Position numbers and translations under genes: made by a program. A stretch of 64,000 bases of DNA from WQZF01 sp031556405 (lineage in GTDB: Bacteria > Pseudomonadota > Gammaproteobacteria > Burkholderiales > Rhodocyclaceae), in assembly GCA_031556405.1 (NCBI GenBank), contig JAVBTC010000032.1:5698-69697 (forward strand), read 5' to 3'. The notes below the pieces were generated by a model that saw nothing but the letters and a program-made list of their open reading frames with translations, did not search any database and was not told the origin of the DNA. Positions 8,551-17,396 of the stretch are shown in pieces. The first letter of the stretch is position 1; every line of letters starts with the position of its first letter.

Positions 8551-8610
8551 TAATTATTAAATATATGTGATTACATGTATGTAAGTAAATTCAATTAAAT
8601 TTATAATAAA
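8551..8610. repeat. AT-rich island, family member A
   Basis: 34 bases after the end of the alkA-like gene. Left arm TTATTAAAT at 8554-8562, central dyad TTACAT-GT-ATGTAA at 8571-8584, right arm TTTATAATA at 8600-8608. The 12-mer ATTTATAATAAA (8599-8610) recurs exactly at 28487-28498, and TAATTATTAAAT (8551-8562) recurs exactly at 63008-63019. Confidence 0.5.
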
Positions 8611-8611
8611 T

Positions 8612-8746
8612 GCATTGGTGATCGCAAAAACCGGCGAATACAAAAACAGAAATCGCCGCCATCGAATGCCTGGGCGCGATGGCTATGTAAGGATGAGGCC
8701 GCGTTGTACGGACGAAAAGAAACGCCGGAGAATTCCGGCGTTTTTT
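8612..8746 (+). ncRNA. Possible small RNA or structured 3' region
   Basis: Three hairpins in a row without a reading frame. CGGCGA/TCGCCG (8632-8637 with 8653-8658), CCATCG/CGATGG (8659-8664 with 8677-8682), and an intrinsic terminator at 8721-8746. A TATAAT at 8602-8607 could be a -10 box, but I see no good -35. It may equally be the trailing end of the alkA-like transcript. Confidence 0.25.
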
Positions 8747-8747
8747 C
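8718..8747. terminator. Bidirectional intrinsic terminator between alkA and sucB
   Basis: Stem AACGCCGGA (8721-8729) with TCCGGCGTT (8734-8742), loop of 4, followed by T6 on the plus strand. A purine-rich flank gives a T-rich tail on the minus strand too, so it can serve both the plus-strand unit and the TCA operon that ends at sucB. Confidence 0.8.
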
Positions 8748-8884
8748 TGTGGTCATTTTTATAGCGTCATCAACAAGCGTGCTGGAAACGATCACGGCGA
8801 ATCTGGCACGTTCGCCGGATTCGCCGTTCATCGTACGAAACACCGGAAATCCGGTTTCCGTGACGGCAAGTCAGCCGCGTCGAT

Positions 8885-10186
8885 TTAAACGCCGAGCAGC
8901 AGCCGCGCCGGATCTTCCAGGGCCTCTTTCATCGCCACCAAACTCAGCACCGCCTCGCGGCCATCGATGATGCGGTGGTCGTAGGAGAGCGCCAGGTAGT
9001 TGATCGGGCGCACGACGACCTGGCCGTTCTCGACGACGGCGCGGTCCTTGGTCGCGTGGATGCCGAGAATCGCGGATTGCGGCGGGTTGATGATCGGGGT
9101 CGACAGCATGGAGCCGAAGACGCCGCCGTTGCTGATCGAGAAGGTGCCGCCGGTGAGTTCCTCGATCGAGAGCTTGCCGTCTTTGGCCTTGGTGCCGAAT
9201 TCGGCGATCTTGCGCTCGATGTCGGCGATCGAAAGCTGGTCGGCGTCGCGGATGATCGGAACGACCAGCCCGCGCGGACTGCCGACGGCAATGCCGATGT
9301 CGACGTAGCCGTGGTAGACGATGTCGTTGCCGTCGATCGAGGCGTTGACCACGGGGTATTTCTTCAGCGCCGCGCAGGCGGCCTTGACGAAGAAGCCCAT
9401 GAAGCCCAGGCGCACGCCGTATTCTTTTTCGAAACGGTCGCCGTACTGTTTTCTCAGGGCCATTACCGGAGCCATGTTGACTTCGTTGAAGGTGGTGAGA
9501 ATGGCGTTTTCGTTTTTCGACTGGATCAGGCGCTCGGCGATGCGGGCGCGCAGGCGCGACATCGGCACGCGCTGTTCGGGACGGTTGGCGAGCACGGCCT
9601 CGACGTTGACCGCAGGCGGCGTCGGCAGCGCGGGACGGGCCGCAGCGCCGGTGCCGGCGGAAATGGAAACCGGCGGCGTTGCCTTGAGCTGCGCGTTCTT
9701 CGCGTCTTCCTTGGTGACGCGTCCGCCGCGGCCGGTACCGACGACGTCGGTGGGCGCAATGCCTTTCTCGGCAAGAATCTTTCGTGCCGCCGGCATCGCG
9801 ACGCCCGGTGCCGCCGGGGCGGCGGGAGCGGAAGGCGCGGGGACGGCGGCAGGCATGGGCACCGAGGGCTCGGCGACGATGACCGGCGCCGGCGCGGCGG
9901 TGGGTGCGGATTTTGGTGCACCGGCCGGGGCGGCAGCGCTGGCCTTGGCCTCGGTGTCGATGCGCGCGATGACTTCGCCGGAAACGACGGTGTCGCCGTC
10001 GCCCTTGACGATTTCCATCAGGACGCCGCTGTCGGGCGCGGGCAGTTCGAGCACGACCTTGTCGGTCTCGATGTCGATCAGGTTTTCATCGCGGGTGACG
10101 GGGTCGCCCGCTTTTTTGTTCCAGGTGAGCAGCGTCGCCTCGGCGACGGACTCGGACAGTTGCGGAACTTTGACGTCGATGATCAT
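8885..10186 (-). CDS. sucB: 2-oxoglutarate dehydrogenase E2, dihydrolipoyl succinyltransferase
   Basis: 433 aa. E2 moves the succinyl group from E1 to CoA. Domains in order: one lipoyl domain (residues 1-75, with ENLIDIETDKVVLE carrying the lipoylated Lys), an Ala/Pro-rich linker, a peripheral subunit-binding domain (ARKILAEKGIAPTDVVGTG), a second linker and the catalytic domain, which ends with the active-site ALSYDHRIIDGREAV. Last gene of the minus-strand TCA operon, 53 bases after sucA. The gene for E3 (lpd), which often follows, is not here; the next gene is the convergent alkA homologue. Confidence 0.97.
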   Translation of the reverse strand: MIIDVKVPQLSESVAEATLLTWNKKAGDPVTRDENLIDIETDKVVLELPAPDSGVLMEIVKGDGDTVVSGEVIARIDTEAKASAAAPAGAPKSAPTAAPAPVIVAEPSVPMPAAVPAPSAPAAPAAPGVAMPAARKILAEKGIAPTDVVGTGRGGRVTKEDAKNAQLKATPPVSISAGTGAAARPALPTPPAVNVEAVLANRPEQRVPMSRLRARIAERLIQSKNENAILTTFNEVNMAPVMALRKQYGDRFEKEYGVRLGFMGFFVKAACAALKKYPVVNASIDGNDIVYHGYVDIGIAVGSPRGLVVPIIRDADQLSIADIERKIAEFGTKAKDGKLSIEELTGGTFSISNGGVFGSMLSTPIINPPQSAILGIHATKDRAVVENGQVVVRPINYLALSYDHRIIDGREAVLSLVAMKEALEDPARLLLGV

Positions 10187-10239
10187 GGTATCTCCGATAT
10201 TTATTCTGAACTCAATCTGAACTCAAGAGGCGGTTTCCG

Positions 10240-13080
10240 TTAGTAATCGATCTTGCCCAGAGCGGATTCGAGCAGGGCTTTTTGCTGTGCGATGTGCTTG
10301 GTCGAATAGCCGGCCGCCGGCGAGGCGGAGGCGGGACGCGCCACGAGCAGCAGGCGATGCTTGTCGTCGACCGAGCGCAGCAGGTGCTGGCGCGAGGCGA
10401 ACCAGTACCAGGCGCCCTGGTTGCGCGGCTCTTCCTGGACCCAGACGACCTCGACGAGCTTGGGATATTTCGAGAGTTCGGCGCGGATCATTTCTTCCGG
10501 GAACGGATAAAGCTGTTCGAGGCGGAGGATGGCGATGTTGGCCTTCTTCTCGGCGCGCGCGGCGATGAGATCGTAATAGACCTTGCCGGAGCAGAGGATG
10601 GCGCGCGTCACTTTCTTCGCGTCGATCTTCCCGGTTTCGCCGATGACGGTATGGAATTGGCCGCCCGCCAGTTCTTCCAGGGTGGAAACCGCTTCCTTGT
10701 GGCGCAGCAGCGATTTCGGCGTGAAGACGATCAGCGGCTTGCGCTGTTTCCGGATCGCCTGGCGGCGCAGCAGGTGGAAGATTTGCGCCGGCGTCGTCGG
10801 CTGGCAGACTTCCATGTTCATTTCGGCGCAGGCCTGCATGTAGCGCTCGATCCGTGCCGAGGAGTGTTCCGGCCCCTGCCCTTCGTAGCCGTGCGGCAGG
10901 AGCATGACCAGGCCGCAGGCGCGGCCCCACTTGGATTCTCCGGAGGAGATGAACTGGTCGATGACGACCTGGGCGCCGTTGGCGAAGTCGCCGAACTGGG
11001 CTTCCCAGATGTTGAGGTCGTAAGGCGTGGAGGAGGCGTAGCCGTACTCGAAGGCGAGCACGCCTTCTTCCGACAGCACGGAGTCGTAGCATTGCAGCAA
11101 AGCTTGGTTGTCCTGCAGGTGCGCCAGCGGGTAATAGGTGCCCTTGTCCCAGTGCTCGCGGTTCTGGTCGTGGATCGCGGCGTGGCGGTGGAAGAAGGTG
11201 CCGCGGCCGACGTCCTCGCCGGTGAGCCGCACGCCATGCCCGGAAACGAGCAGCGAGGCGTAGGAGAGGTTTTCCCCCATGCCCCAGTCGACCGGCAATT
11301 TTCCTTCACCCATCGCGCGGCGGTCGTCGATGATTTTTTTCACCCGCGAATGCAGCGCGATGTTGGAGGGAATGTCGGTGAGCCGTGCCGCCAGCCGCTG
11401 CAATTCGGCCATCGGCACGCTGGTGTCGATGTTTTCGATGTAGTACTTGGGCAGGTACGGCGCCCAGTCGATGACCAGCGGATGTTTGTAGCCGGCGATG
11501 ACCGGGTTATAGAGCAGCTCGCCTTTGTCGAGGTGGTCGCGGTAGTCGCGGATCATGTCGTCCGGGCCATTCGGCGACACTACGCCCTCGGCGACCAGCT
11601 TGTCGGCGTAGAGTTTGCGTGTACCGGGGTGGGCAGCGATTTTCTTGTACATCAGGGGCTGCGTCACCATCGGCTCGTCCTGCTCGTTGTGGCCGAGCTT
11701 GCGGAAGCAGACGATGTCGACGACGACGTCCTTCTTGAATTTCTGCCGGAATTCGACGGCGATCCTGGTAACCAGCGCCACCGCTTCCGGGTCGTCGCCG
11801 TTGACGTGGAAGATCGGCGCCTCGGACATCTTGAAGATGTCGGTGCAATAGAGCGAGGAACGATAGTCGCGCGGATCGGAGGTAGTGAAACCAATCTGGT
11901 TGTTGACGACGATGTGCACCGTGCCGCCGGTGCCGAAGCCGCGCGTCTGCGCGAAGTTGAGCATTTCCTGGTTGACGCCCTGGCCGGCGACGGCGGCATC
12001 GCCGTGGAGCAGCACCGCCAGCACCTTGTCCTTGCCTTCGGCGCCACGCCGCACCTGGTGCGCATAGACCGAGCCGGCGACGACCGGGTTGACGATTTCG
12101 AGGTGCGAGGGGTTGAAGGCCAGCGAGAGGTGGACCGGGCCGCCCGGCGTGGCGACGTCGGAAGCGTAGCCCATGTGGTATTTGACGTCGCCGGCGGAAA
12201 GATCGGAGGCTTTCTTGCCTTCGAATTCATCGAACAGCATCGACGGCGCCTTGCCCAGCGAATTGACCAGCACGTTGAGACGGCCGCGGTGCGCCATGCC
12301 GACGAATACTTCGTCGACGCCGTAACCGCCGGCCACGCGCACCAGTTCGTCCATGGAGACGATCAGCGATTCGCCGCCTTCGAGCGAGAAGCGCTTCTGG
12401 CCAACGTAGCGGGTATGCAGGTAACGCTCCAGCGTTTCGGCGGCGGTCAGGCGTTCGAGGTAGCGTCTTTTTTCTTCCGGCGTCGGATCGTTGATCGCGT
12501 GGATCGGTTCGAGGCGTTCCTGGATCCAGCGTTTCTCGGCGATTTCGGAGAGGTACATGTATTCGACGCCGATCGAGCCGCAATAGGTTTTTTTCAGCGC
12601 CTCGTGAATCTGTCCGAGCGTGGCTTCGCCGGGGACGCCACGGAAGGAACCGGCGCTGAACGTCACGTTCAGGTCGACGTCGGAAAGGCCGTAGTGCGAA
12701 AGCTCGAGCTCGGGCAGCGCCGGCCGGGGAATGCGCTTCAACGGGTCGAGATTGGCCCAGCGCGTGCCGAGGAAGCGATAGGCATTGATCAGTTGCAGCA
12801 CCAGCACCTGGCGCGGGTCGCCGCCGCGCACCGCGGCGATATGCTGCGGCCCCTGGTTCTTCGCCTGTTCGACGAAGGCGGCGATGATCGGCGCGTGGGG
12901 GACGTCGCGCGCGGTATTGCCCGGCATCTGCGCCAGTTTGTCGAAATAGTCGCGCCACTGGTCGGGCACGGCGGTGGGATTGTCGAGATAGGTTTCGTAC
13001 ATTTCCTCCACGAACGGCGCGTTGCCGCCGAAAAGGTAGGAATTGCCGAACATCTGCATCATCATGGTCATGGCTGTCAC
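10240..13080 (-). CDS. sucA: 2-oxoglutarate dehydrogenase E1
   Basis: 946 aa, full length for the family. The thiamine-diphosphate enzyme decarboxylates 2-oxoglutarate and succinylates the E2 lipoyl group. Visible are the N-terminal E2-binding segment (GNSYLFGGNAPFVEEMYETYL), the central AHRGRLNVLVNSLGK, the ThDP-binding HGDAAVAGQGVNQE, NNQIGFTTSDPRD, and the C-terminal EEPRNQGAWYW. It lies between gltA and sucB in the same direction and is very likely co-transcribed with them, though a hairpin in the 96-base gap after gltA may lower read-through. Confidence 0.98.
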   Translation of the reverse strand: MTAMTMMMQMFGNSYLFGGNAPFVEEMYETYLDNPTAVPDQWRDYFDKLAQMPGNTARDVPHAPIIAAFVEQAKNQGPQHIAAVRGGDPRQVLVLQLINAYRFLGTRWANLDPLKRIPRPALPELELSHYGLSDVDLNVTFSAGSFRGVPGEATLGQIHEALKKTYCGSIGVEYMYLSEIAEKRWIQERLEPIHAINDPTPEEKRRYLERLTAAETLERYLHTRYVGQKRFSLEGGESLIVSMDELVRVAGGYGVDEVFVGMAHRGRLNVLVNSLGKAPSMLFDEFEGKKASDLSAGDVKYHMGYASDVATPGGPVHLSLAFNPSHLEIVNPVVAGSVYAHQVRRGAEGKDKVLAVLLHGDAAVAGQGVNQEMLNFAQTRGFGTGGTVHIVVNNQIGFTTSDPRDYRSSLYCTDIFKMSEAPIFHVNGDDPEAVALVTRIAVEFRQKFKKDVVVDIVCFRKLGHNEQDEPMVTQPLMYKKIAAHPGTRKLYADKLVAEGVVSPNGPDDMIRDYRDHLDKGELLYNPVIAGYKHPLVIDWAPYLPKYYIENIDTSVPMAELQRLAARLTDIPSNIALHSRVKKIIDDRRAMGEGKLPVDWGMGENLSYASLLVSGHGVRLTGEDVGRGTFFHRHAAIHDQNREHWDKGTYYPLAHLQDNQALLQCYDSVLSEEGVLAFEYGYASSTPYDLNIWEAQFGDFANGAQVVIDQFISSGESKWGRACGLVMLLPHGYEGQGPEHSSARIERYMQACAEMNMEVCQPTTPAQIFHLLRRQAIRKQRKPLIVFTPKSLLRHKEAVSTLEELAGGQFHTVIGETGKIDAKKVTRAILCSGKVYYDLIAARAEKKANIAILRLEQLYPFPEEMIRAELSKYPKLVEVVWVQEEPRNQGAWYWFASRQHLLRSVDDKHRLLLVARPASASPAAGYSTKHIAQQKALLESALGKIDY

Positions 13081-13136
13081 CTCGAAAGCGGGTGTGGATT
13101 CTTTAGAAAAAACGTTTTATTGCCGATCAAAGAAAC

Positions 13137-13170
13137 AAGGGCGACCTATTCCGGCCGCCCTTCGTTTTTT
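13137..13170. terminator. Hairpin between gltA and sucA
   Basis: Stem AAGGGCG (13137-13143) with CGCCCTT (13156-13162). On the minus strand it follows the gltA stop and is trailed by a T-rich stretch interrupted by other bases, so it could be a partial terminator setting the gltA:sucA ratio. On the plus strand it is followed by CG and T6, but no plus-strand gene needs it. Confidence 0.5.
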
Positions 13171-13176
13171 ACTGGC

Positions 13177-14475
13177 TCAGGCACGTTTGTCCAAGGGTAC
13201 GACGTCGCGCTTGGGCGCGCCGATGTACAACTGGCGCGGCCTGCCGATCTTGTATTCGGGGTCGCTGATCATCTCCTCCCATTGCGCCATCCAGCCGACG
13301 GTACGGGCCAGCGCGAAAATGCAGGTGAACATCGTCGTCGGAATGCCGATCGCCTTCTGCACGATGCCGGAGTAGAAATCGACGTTCGGATAAAGTTTCT
13401 TCTCGACGAAGTATTCGTCTTCGAGCGCGATCTTTTCCAGTTCCATCGCCAGTTTGAACAGGCGGTCGTTTTCCAGTCCCAGTTCGGACAGGACGTCGTT
13501 GCATACCTTGCGCATCAGCTTGGCGCGCGGATCGAAGTTCTTGTAGACGCGGTGGCCGAAGCCCATCAGCTTGAAGCTGTCGTTCTTGTCCTTGGCGCGC
13601 TCGATGTAGTGCCCGACCTTCGAAACGTCGCCGATTTCCTCGAGCATCTTGAGGCAGGCTTCGTTGGCGCCGCCGTGCGCCGGACCCCACAGGCAGGCGA
13701 TGCCGGCGGCGATGCAGGCGAACGGGTTGGCGCCGGAAGAACCGGACAGACGCACCGTGGAGGTGGAGGCGTTCTGTTCGTGGTCGGCGTGGAGTGTGAA
13801 GATGGTGTCGAGCGCATGCACCAGGACCGGATTCGGCTTGTAGGCCGCGCAGGGCGTTCCGAAAATCATGTGCATGAAATTGGCGGTATAGGGCAGGTCG
13901 TCGCGCGGGTACATGAACGGCTGGCCGGTGTTGTACTTGTAGGCCATGGCGACGATCGTCGGCAGCTTGGCGACGAGGCGGTGGAAGCTGACGGTGCGGT
14001 GCTCGGTGTCGGAGAAATCGGCGGCGTCGTGGTAGAACGCGGAGAGGGCGCCGACGACGCCGACCATGACCGCCATCGGGTGCGCGTCGCGGCGGAAACC
14101 GTGGTAGAACTTGACCAACTGTTCATGCACCATGGTGTGCTTGGTGATGATGTTTTCAAACGCCAACTTTTGCTGGGGGTTGGGCAGTTCACCGGTTTTC
14201 AGGAGATAGGCGACCTCAAGAAACGTACATTGCTTGGCCAATTGCTCGATCGGATAGCCGCGGTACAGGAGCTCGCCTTTGTCGCCGTCGATATAGGTGA
14301 TCGACGATTTGCAGCTGGCGGTCGAAAGATAGCCAGAATCGTAGGTGAAGAATCCCGTCTTGCCGCCCAGCGCGCGAATGTCGAGGCATTCGTTGCCCTG
14401 CGTCGGCGTCAGGATCGGAAGATCGATGGACGTGCCGCCATCGATGGTCAATGTCGCTTTTCTTTCGTTTGTCAT
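13177..14475 (-). CDS. gltA: Citrate synthase, type II
   Basis: 432 aa, the usual length of the hexameric NADH-sensitive type. It condenses acetyl-CoA and oxaloacetate. Catalytic segments are intact: HADHEQNASTSTVRLSGSS with the first active His, FGHRVYKNFDPRAK with the second, and the later Asp region. The N-terminal domain (ATLTIDGGTSIDLPIL) is that of the Gram-negative enzyme. The gene sits between sdhE and sucA in the TCA operon. Confidence 0.98.
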   Translation of the reverse strand: MTNERKATLTIDGGTSIDLPILTPTQGNECLDIRALGGKTGFFTYDSGYLSTASCKSSITYIDGDKGELLYRGYPIEQLAKQCTFLEVAYLLKTGELPNPQQKLAFENIITKHTMVHEQLVKFYHGFRRDAHPMAVMVGVVGALSAFYHDAADFSDTEHRTVSFHRLVAKLPTIVAMAYKYNTGQPFMYPRDDLPYTANFMHMIFGTPCAAYKPNPVLVHALDTIFTLHADHEQNASTSTVRLSGSSGANPFACIAAGIACLWGPAHGGANEACLKMLEEIGDVSKVGHYIERAKDKNDSFKLMGFGHRVYKNFDPRAKLMRKVCNDVLSELGLENDRLFKLAMELEKIALEDEYFVEKKLYPNVDFYSGIVQKAIGIPTTMFTCIFALARTVGWMAQWEEMISDPEYKIGRPRQLYIGAPKRDVVPLDKRA

Positions 14476-14577
14476 GGTATGTCCCTATTTTATATGGTCC
14501 GTCTTAAATCGTATTTCTGACAAACCGGGCAGGCCGCTCTCTCGCGGCGGCGCCCTGCTGCCGCTGTTCCCATGCCA

Positions 14578-14835
14578 TTACTGGCTTCTTATCTCCGTCC
14601 GGCGCACCAGGGCGAGTACCTCCGCCCAGTGTGGGTTCGTGCATTCCTCCTTGCCGTTGACGAGCGGCCAAAGCTGGTGGTCTTCCATTTCCGCCAGATC
14701 GACGAAGACTTTCTGCTGTTCCTCGTCCAGATCCTGGAATCCCGTGGCAAGGAATTGTTCCAGGATCAGGTCGAGTTCCAGAAAGGCCCGCCGGGTACAA
14801 CGCCAGCGAAGGCGGTTGAAGGCTGCTCGGTCCAT
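14578..14835 (-). CDS. sdhE: Succinate dehydrogenase assembly factor SdhE
   Basis: 85 aa from the ATG at 14835, with GGAG about 10 bases upstream. SdhE helps attach FAD covalently to SdhA. The length, the position between sdhB and gltA, and the helical sequence (RRAFLELDLILEQF ... DLDEEQQKVFVDLAEMEDHQLWPLV) identify the family. The signature RGxxE motif is altered: where relatives have RRG-x-LE, this protein has RRAFLE, so the conserved Gly is Ala. That Gly is described as important for function in characterised members. Confidence 0.92.
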   Translation of the reverse strand: MDRAAFNRLRWRCTRRAFLELDLILEQFLATGFQDLDEEQQKVFVDLAEMEDHQLWPLVNGKEECTNPHWAEVLALVRRTEIRSQ

Positions 14836-14882
14836 CGGCTTCTTGTCTCCTCGTTGTCTCTTCCTTGAAATTCCGCGGAAGC

Positions 14883-15596
14883 TCAAACGAAACGCCGCGT
14901 CATCATTTCCTTGATCTTGCCGATCGCCAGCGTCGGGTTCAGGCCCTTGGGGCAGACGTCGACACAGTTCATGATCGAGTGGCAACGGAAGAGACGGTAC
15001 GGGTCTTCCAGGTTGTCGAGACGTTCGCTGGTCGCCTGGTCGCGGGTATCGGCGAGGAAGCGGTAGGCGTTCAGCAGACCGGCCGGGCCGACGAATTTGT
15101 CCGGATTCCACCAGAACGACGGACAGGAGGTCGAACAGCACGCACACAGGATGCATTCGTAGAGGCCGTTCAGTTCCTCGCGGTCTTCCGGCGATTGCAG
15201 ACGCTCGCGTTCCGGCGGCGGGTCGTTGTTGATCAGATACGGCTTGATCGAATGATACTGTTTGAAGAACTGCGTCATGTCGACGATCAGGTCACGGATG
15301 ACCGGAAGGCCGGGCAGGGGACGCAGCGTGATGGGCGTTTTCAGGTCCTTGATTTCCGTCAGGCACGCAAGGCCGTTCCTGCCGTTGATGTTCATCGCGT
15401 CGGAGCCGCAGATGCCTTCGCGGCAGGAGCGGCGGAACGCGATCGAATCATCCTTCGCCTTCAGCTTGACCAGCGCGTCGAGCAGCTTGCGGTCGTGATT
15501 GTCGATCTCGACCGAAATGTCCTGCATATAGGGCGCCGCGTCTTTATCCGGGTCGTAGCGGTAAATCTTGAATTGCAAGGTACGGGTGGTCGTCAT
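14883..15596 (-). CDS. sdhB: Succinate dehydrogenase iron-sulfur subunit
   Basis: 237 aa. It relays electrons from the SdhA flavin to quinone. All three cluster motifs are present: CREGICGSDAMNINGRNGLAC for 2Fe-2S, CILCACCSTSC for 4Fe-4S, and CHSIMNCVDVCPKGLNP for 3Fe-4S/4Fe-4S. It follows sdhA after 24 bases, with sdhE next. Faces the cytoplasm as part of complex II. Confidence 0.98.
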   Translation of the reverse strand: MTTTRTLQFKIYRYDPDKDAAPYMQDISVEIDNHDRKLLDALVKLKAKDDSIAFRRSCREGICGSDAMNINGRNGLACLTEIKDLKTPITLRPLPGLPVIRDLIVDMTQFFKQYHSIKPYLINNDPPPERERLQSPEDREELNGLYECILCACCSTSCPSFWWNPDKFVGPAGLLNAYRFLADTRDQATSERLDNLEDPYRLFRCHSIMNCVDVCPKGLNPTLAIGKIKEMMTRRFV

Positions 15597-15620
15597 CTTC
15601 TTTAACTCCTTCCCGGGCGG

Positions 15621-17396
15621 TCAATAGGAACGCGTTTTCAGCGCGATGGTTTCGACGGAGATCGGCTTCAGGGTCACGGGCTTGTACTGCACCCGGTTAC
15701 CGTCGCGGAACCACAGCGAATGTTTCAGCCACTCCTTGTCGTTGCGGCCGTTCGGGAATTCCGGCGTGTCTGGTGCATCGTCGCGCACGTGCGCCCCGCG
15801 CGATTCCTTGCGCGTGTCCGCGCAGACCATCGTCGCCTTGGCCACTTCGATCAGATTGTCGAGTTCCAGCGCTTCCATGCGCGCGGTGTTCCAGACCTTG
15901 GACTTATCCTTGATCTCGGTCGCCTGTACCTGCTTCTCGACGTCGAGGATCATGCGCACGCCTTCGTCGAGCTTGTCCTTGAAGCGGAACACGCCGCAGT
16001 GGTTCTGCATCACGCGCTGCAACGCGAGCCGCGTTTCGTGCACGCTGGCGCCGTTCGACTGTTTTTCCAAGCGGTCGAGCCGCGCGAGCGTCTTGTCGAT
16101 TGCGTCCTTGGGCAGGTCCTTGTGCGCTTTCGGCATGCTCTTCAGGTCGGCGATCACGCTGTCGCCGGAGGATTTGCCGAAGACGAGCAGGTCGAGCAGC
16201 GAGTTGGTGCCGAGGCGGTTGGCACCGTGCACCGACGCGCAGGCACATTCACCAGCGGCATAGAAGCCGGTGACGATCGTGCCGTTTTCGTCGACCACCT
16301 GGCCTTTGTAGTTGGTCGGGATGCCGCCCATCTGGTAGTGGCAGGTCGGCACGACGGGGATCGGCGCCTTGATCGGGTCGACACCGGCGAACTGGATCGA
16401 GATCTCGCGGATACCGGGCAGGCGCTTCATGATCGTTTCCGGCGGCAGATGCGTGATGTCGAGCAGCACGTAATCCTTGTGCGGCCCGCAGCCGCGGCCT
16501 TCGTTGATCTCGGTGACCATCGCGCGCGAAACGACATCGCGCGACGCCAGATCCTTGGCGTTGGGGGCGTAGCGTTCCATGAAGCGCTCACCCTTGTCGT
16601 TACGCAGGATGCCGCCTTCGCCGCGCACCCCTTCGGTGATCAGCACGCCGGCACCGGCGACGCCGGTCGGATGGAATTGCCAGAATTCCATGTCTTCCAG
16701 CGGGATTCCAGCGCGTGCCGCCATGCCGAGGCCGTCGCCGGTATTGATGAAGGCGTTGGTCGAGGAATAGAAAATGCGTCCGGCGCCGCCGGTGGCGAAA
16801 ACGACCGCCTTGGCGTGGAAAATCACGATTTCGCCGGTTTCCAGTTCCAGCGCGGAAACGCCGATGACCTGGCCCGATTCGTCGCGGATCAGGTCGAGTG
16901 CCATCCATTCGACGAAGAATTGCGTGTTGGCGCGCACGTTGCGCTGGTAAAGCGCGTGCAGCATCGCGTGTCCGGTACGGTCGGCGGCCGCGCAGGCGCG
17001 GTGCACCGGCTTTTCGCCGAAGTTGGACATATGTCCGCCGAACGGGCGCTGATAAATCTTGCCGTTGTCGGTACGGTCGAACGGCATGCCGAAATGCTCG
17101 AGTTCGACGACGACTTCGGGCGCCTGGCGGCACATGAATTCGATTGCGTCCTGGTCGCCGAGCCAGTCGGAACCCTTGACGGTGTCGTACATGTGCCAGA
17201 GCCAATGATCTTCCTCGGTATTGCCGAGCGAGGCGGAAACTCCGCCCTGAGCCGCGACGGTATGCGAGCGCGTCGGGAAAACCTTGGACAGGACGGCCGT
17301 TTTCAGGCCGGCCTCGGATAATTGAATCGCAGAACGCAGCCCGGCGCCGCCGGCGCCGACGATAACCGCGTCGAATTTACGAACCGGAATACTCAC
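15621..17396 (-). CDS. sdhA: Succinate dehydrogenase flavoprotein subunit
   Basis: 591 aa, full length. It oxidises succinate to fumarate. The N-terminal dinucleotide fold is VIVGAGGAGLRSAIQL; the His that carries covalent FAD lies in TRSHTVAAQGGVSA; substrate-binding segments include HPTGVAGAGVLITEG and the C-terminal ANRLGTNSLLDLLVFG. The stop overlaps nothing but begins directly after the sdhD stop region; the ATG at 17396 adjoins the sdhD stop codon at 17397, so translation is probably coupled. Confidence 0.98.
   Translation of the reverse strand: MSIPVRKFDAVIVGAGGAGLRSAIQLSEAGLKTAVLSKVFPTRSHTVAAQGGVSASLGNTEEDHWLWHMYDTVKGSDWLGDQDAIEFMCRQAPEVVVELEHFGMPFDRTDNGKIYQRPFGGHMSNFGEKPVHRACAAADRTGHAMLHALYQRNVRANTQFFVEWMALDLIRDESGQVIGVSALELETGEIVIFHAKAVVFATGGAGRIFYSSTNAFINTGDGLGMAARAGIPLEDMEFWQFHPTGVAGAGVLITEGVRGEGGILRNDKGERFMERYAPNAKDLASRDVVSRAMVTEINEGRGCGPHKDYVLLDITHLPPETIMKRLPGIREISIQFAGVDPIKAPIPVVPTCHYQMGGIPTNYKGQVVDENGTIVTGFYAAGECACASVHGANRLGTNSLLDLLVFGKSSGDSVIADLKSMPKAHKDLPKDAIDKTLARLDRLEKQSNGASVHETRLALQRVMQNHCGVFRFKDKLDEGVRMILDVEKQVQATEIKDKSKVWNTARMEALELDNLIEVAKATMVCADTRKESRGAHVRDDAPDTPEFPNGRNDKEWLKHSLWFRDGNRVQYKPVTLKPISVETIALKTRSY

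Noticed and set aside
10282..14520. Very long plus-strand open frame (over 1400 codons) opposite sucA and gltA
   Set aside because: It is antisense to two certain genes; in GC-rich DNA the complementary frame often lacks stops. It has no Shine-Dalgarno and no recognisable domain.
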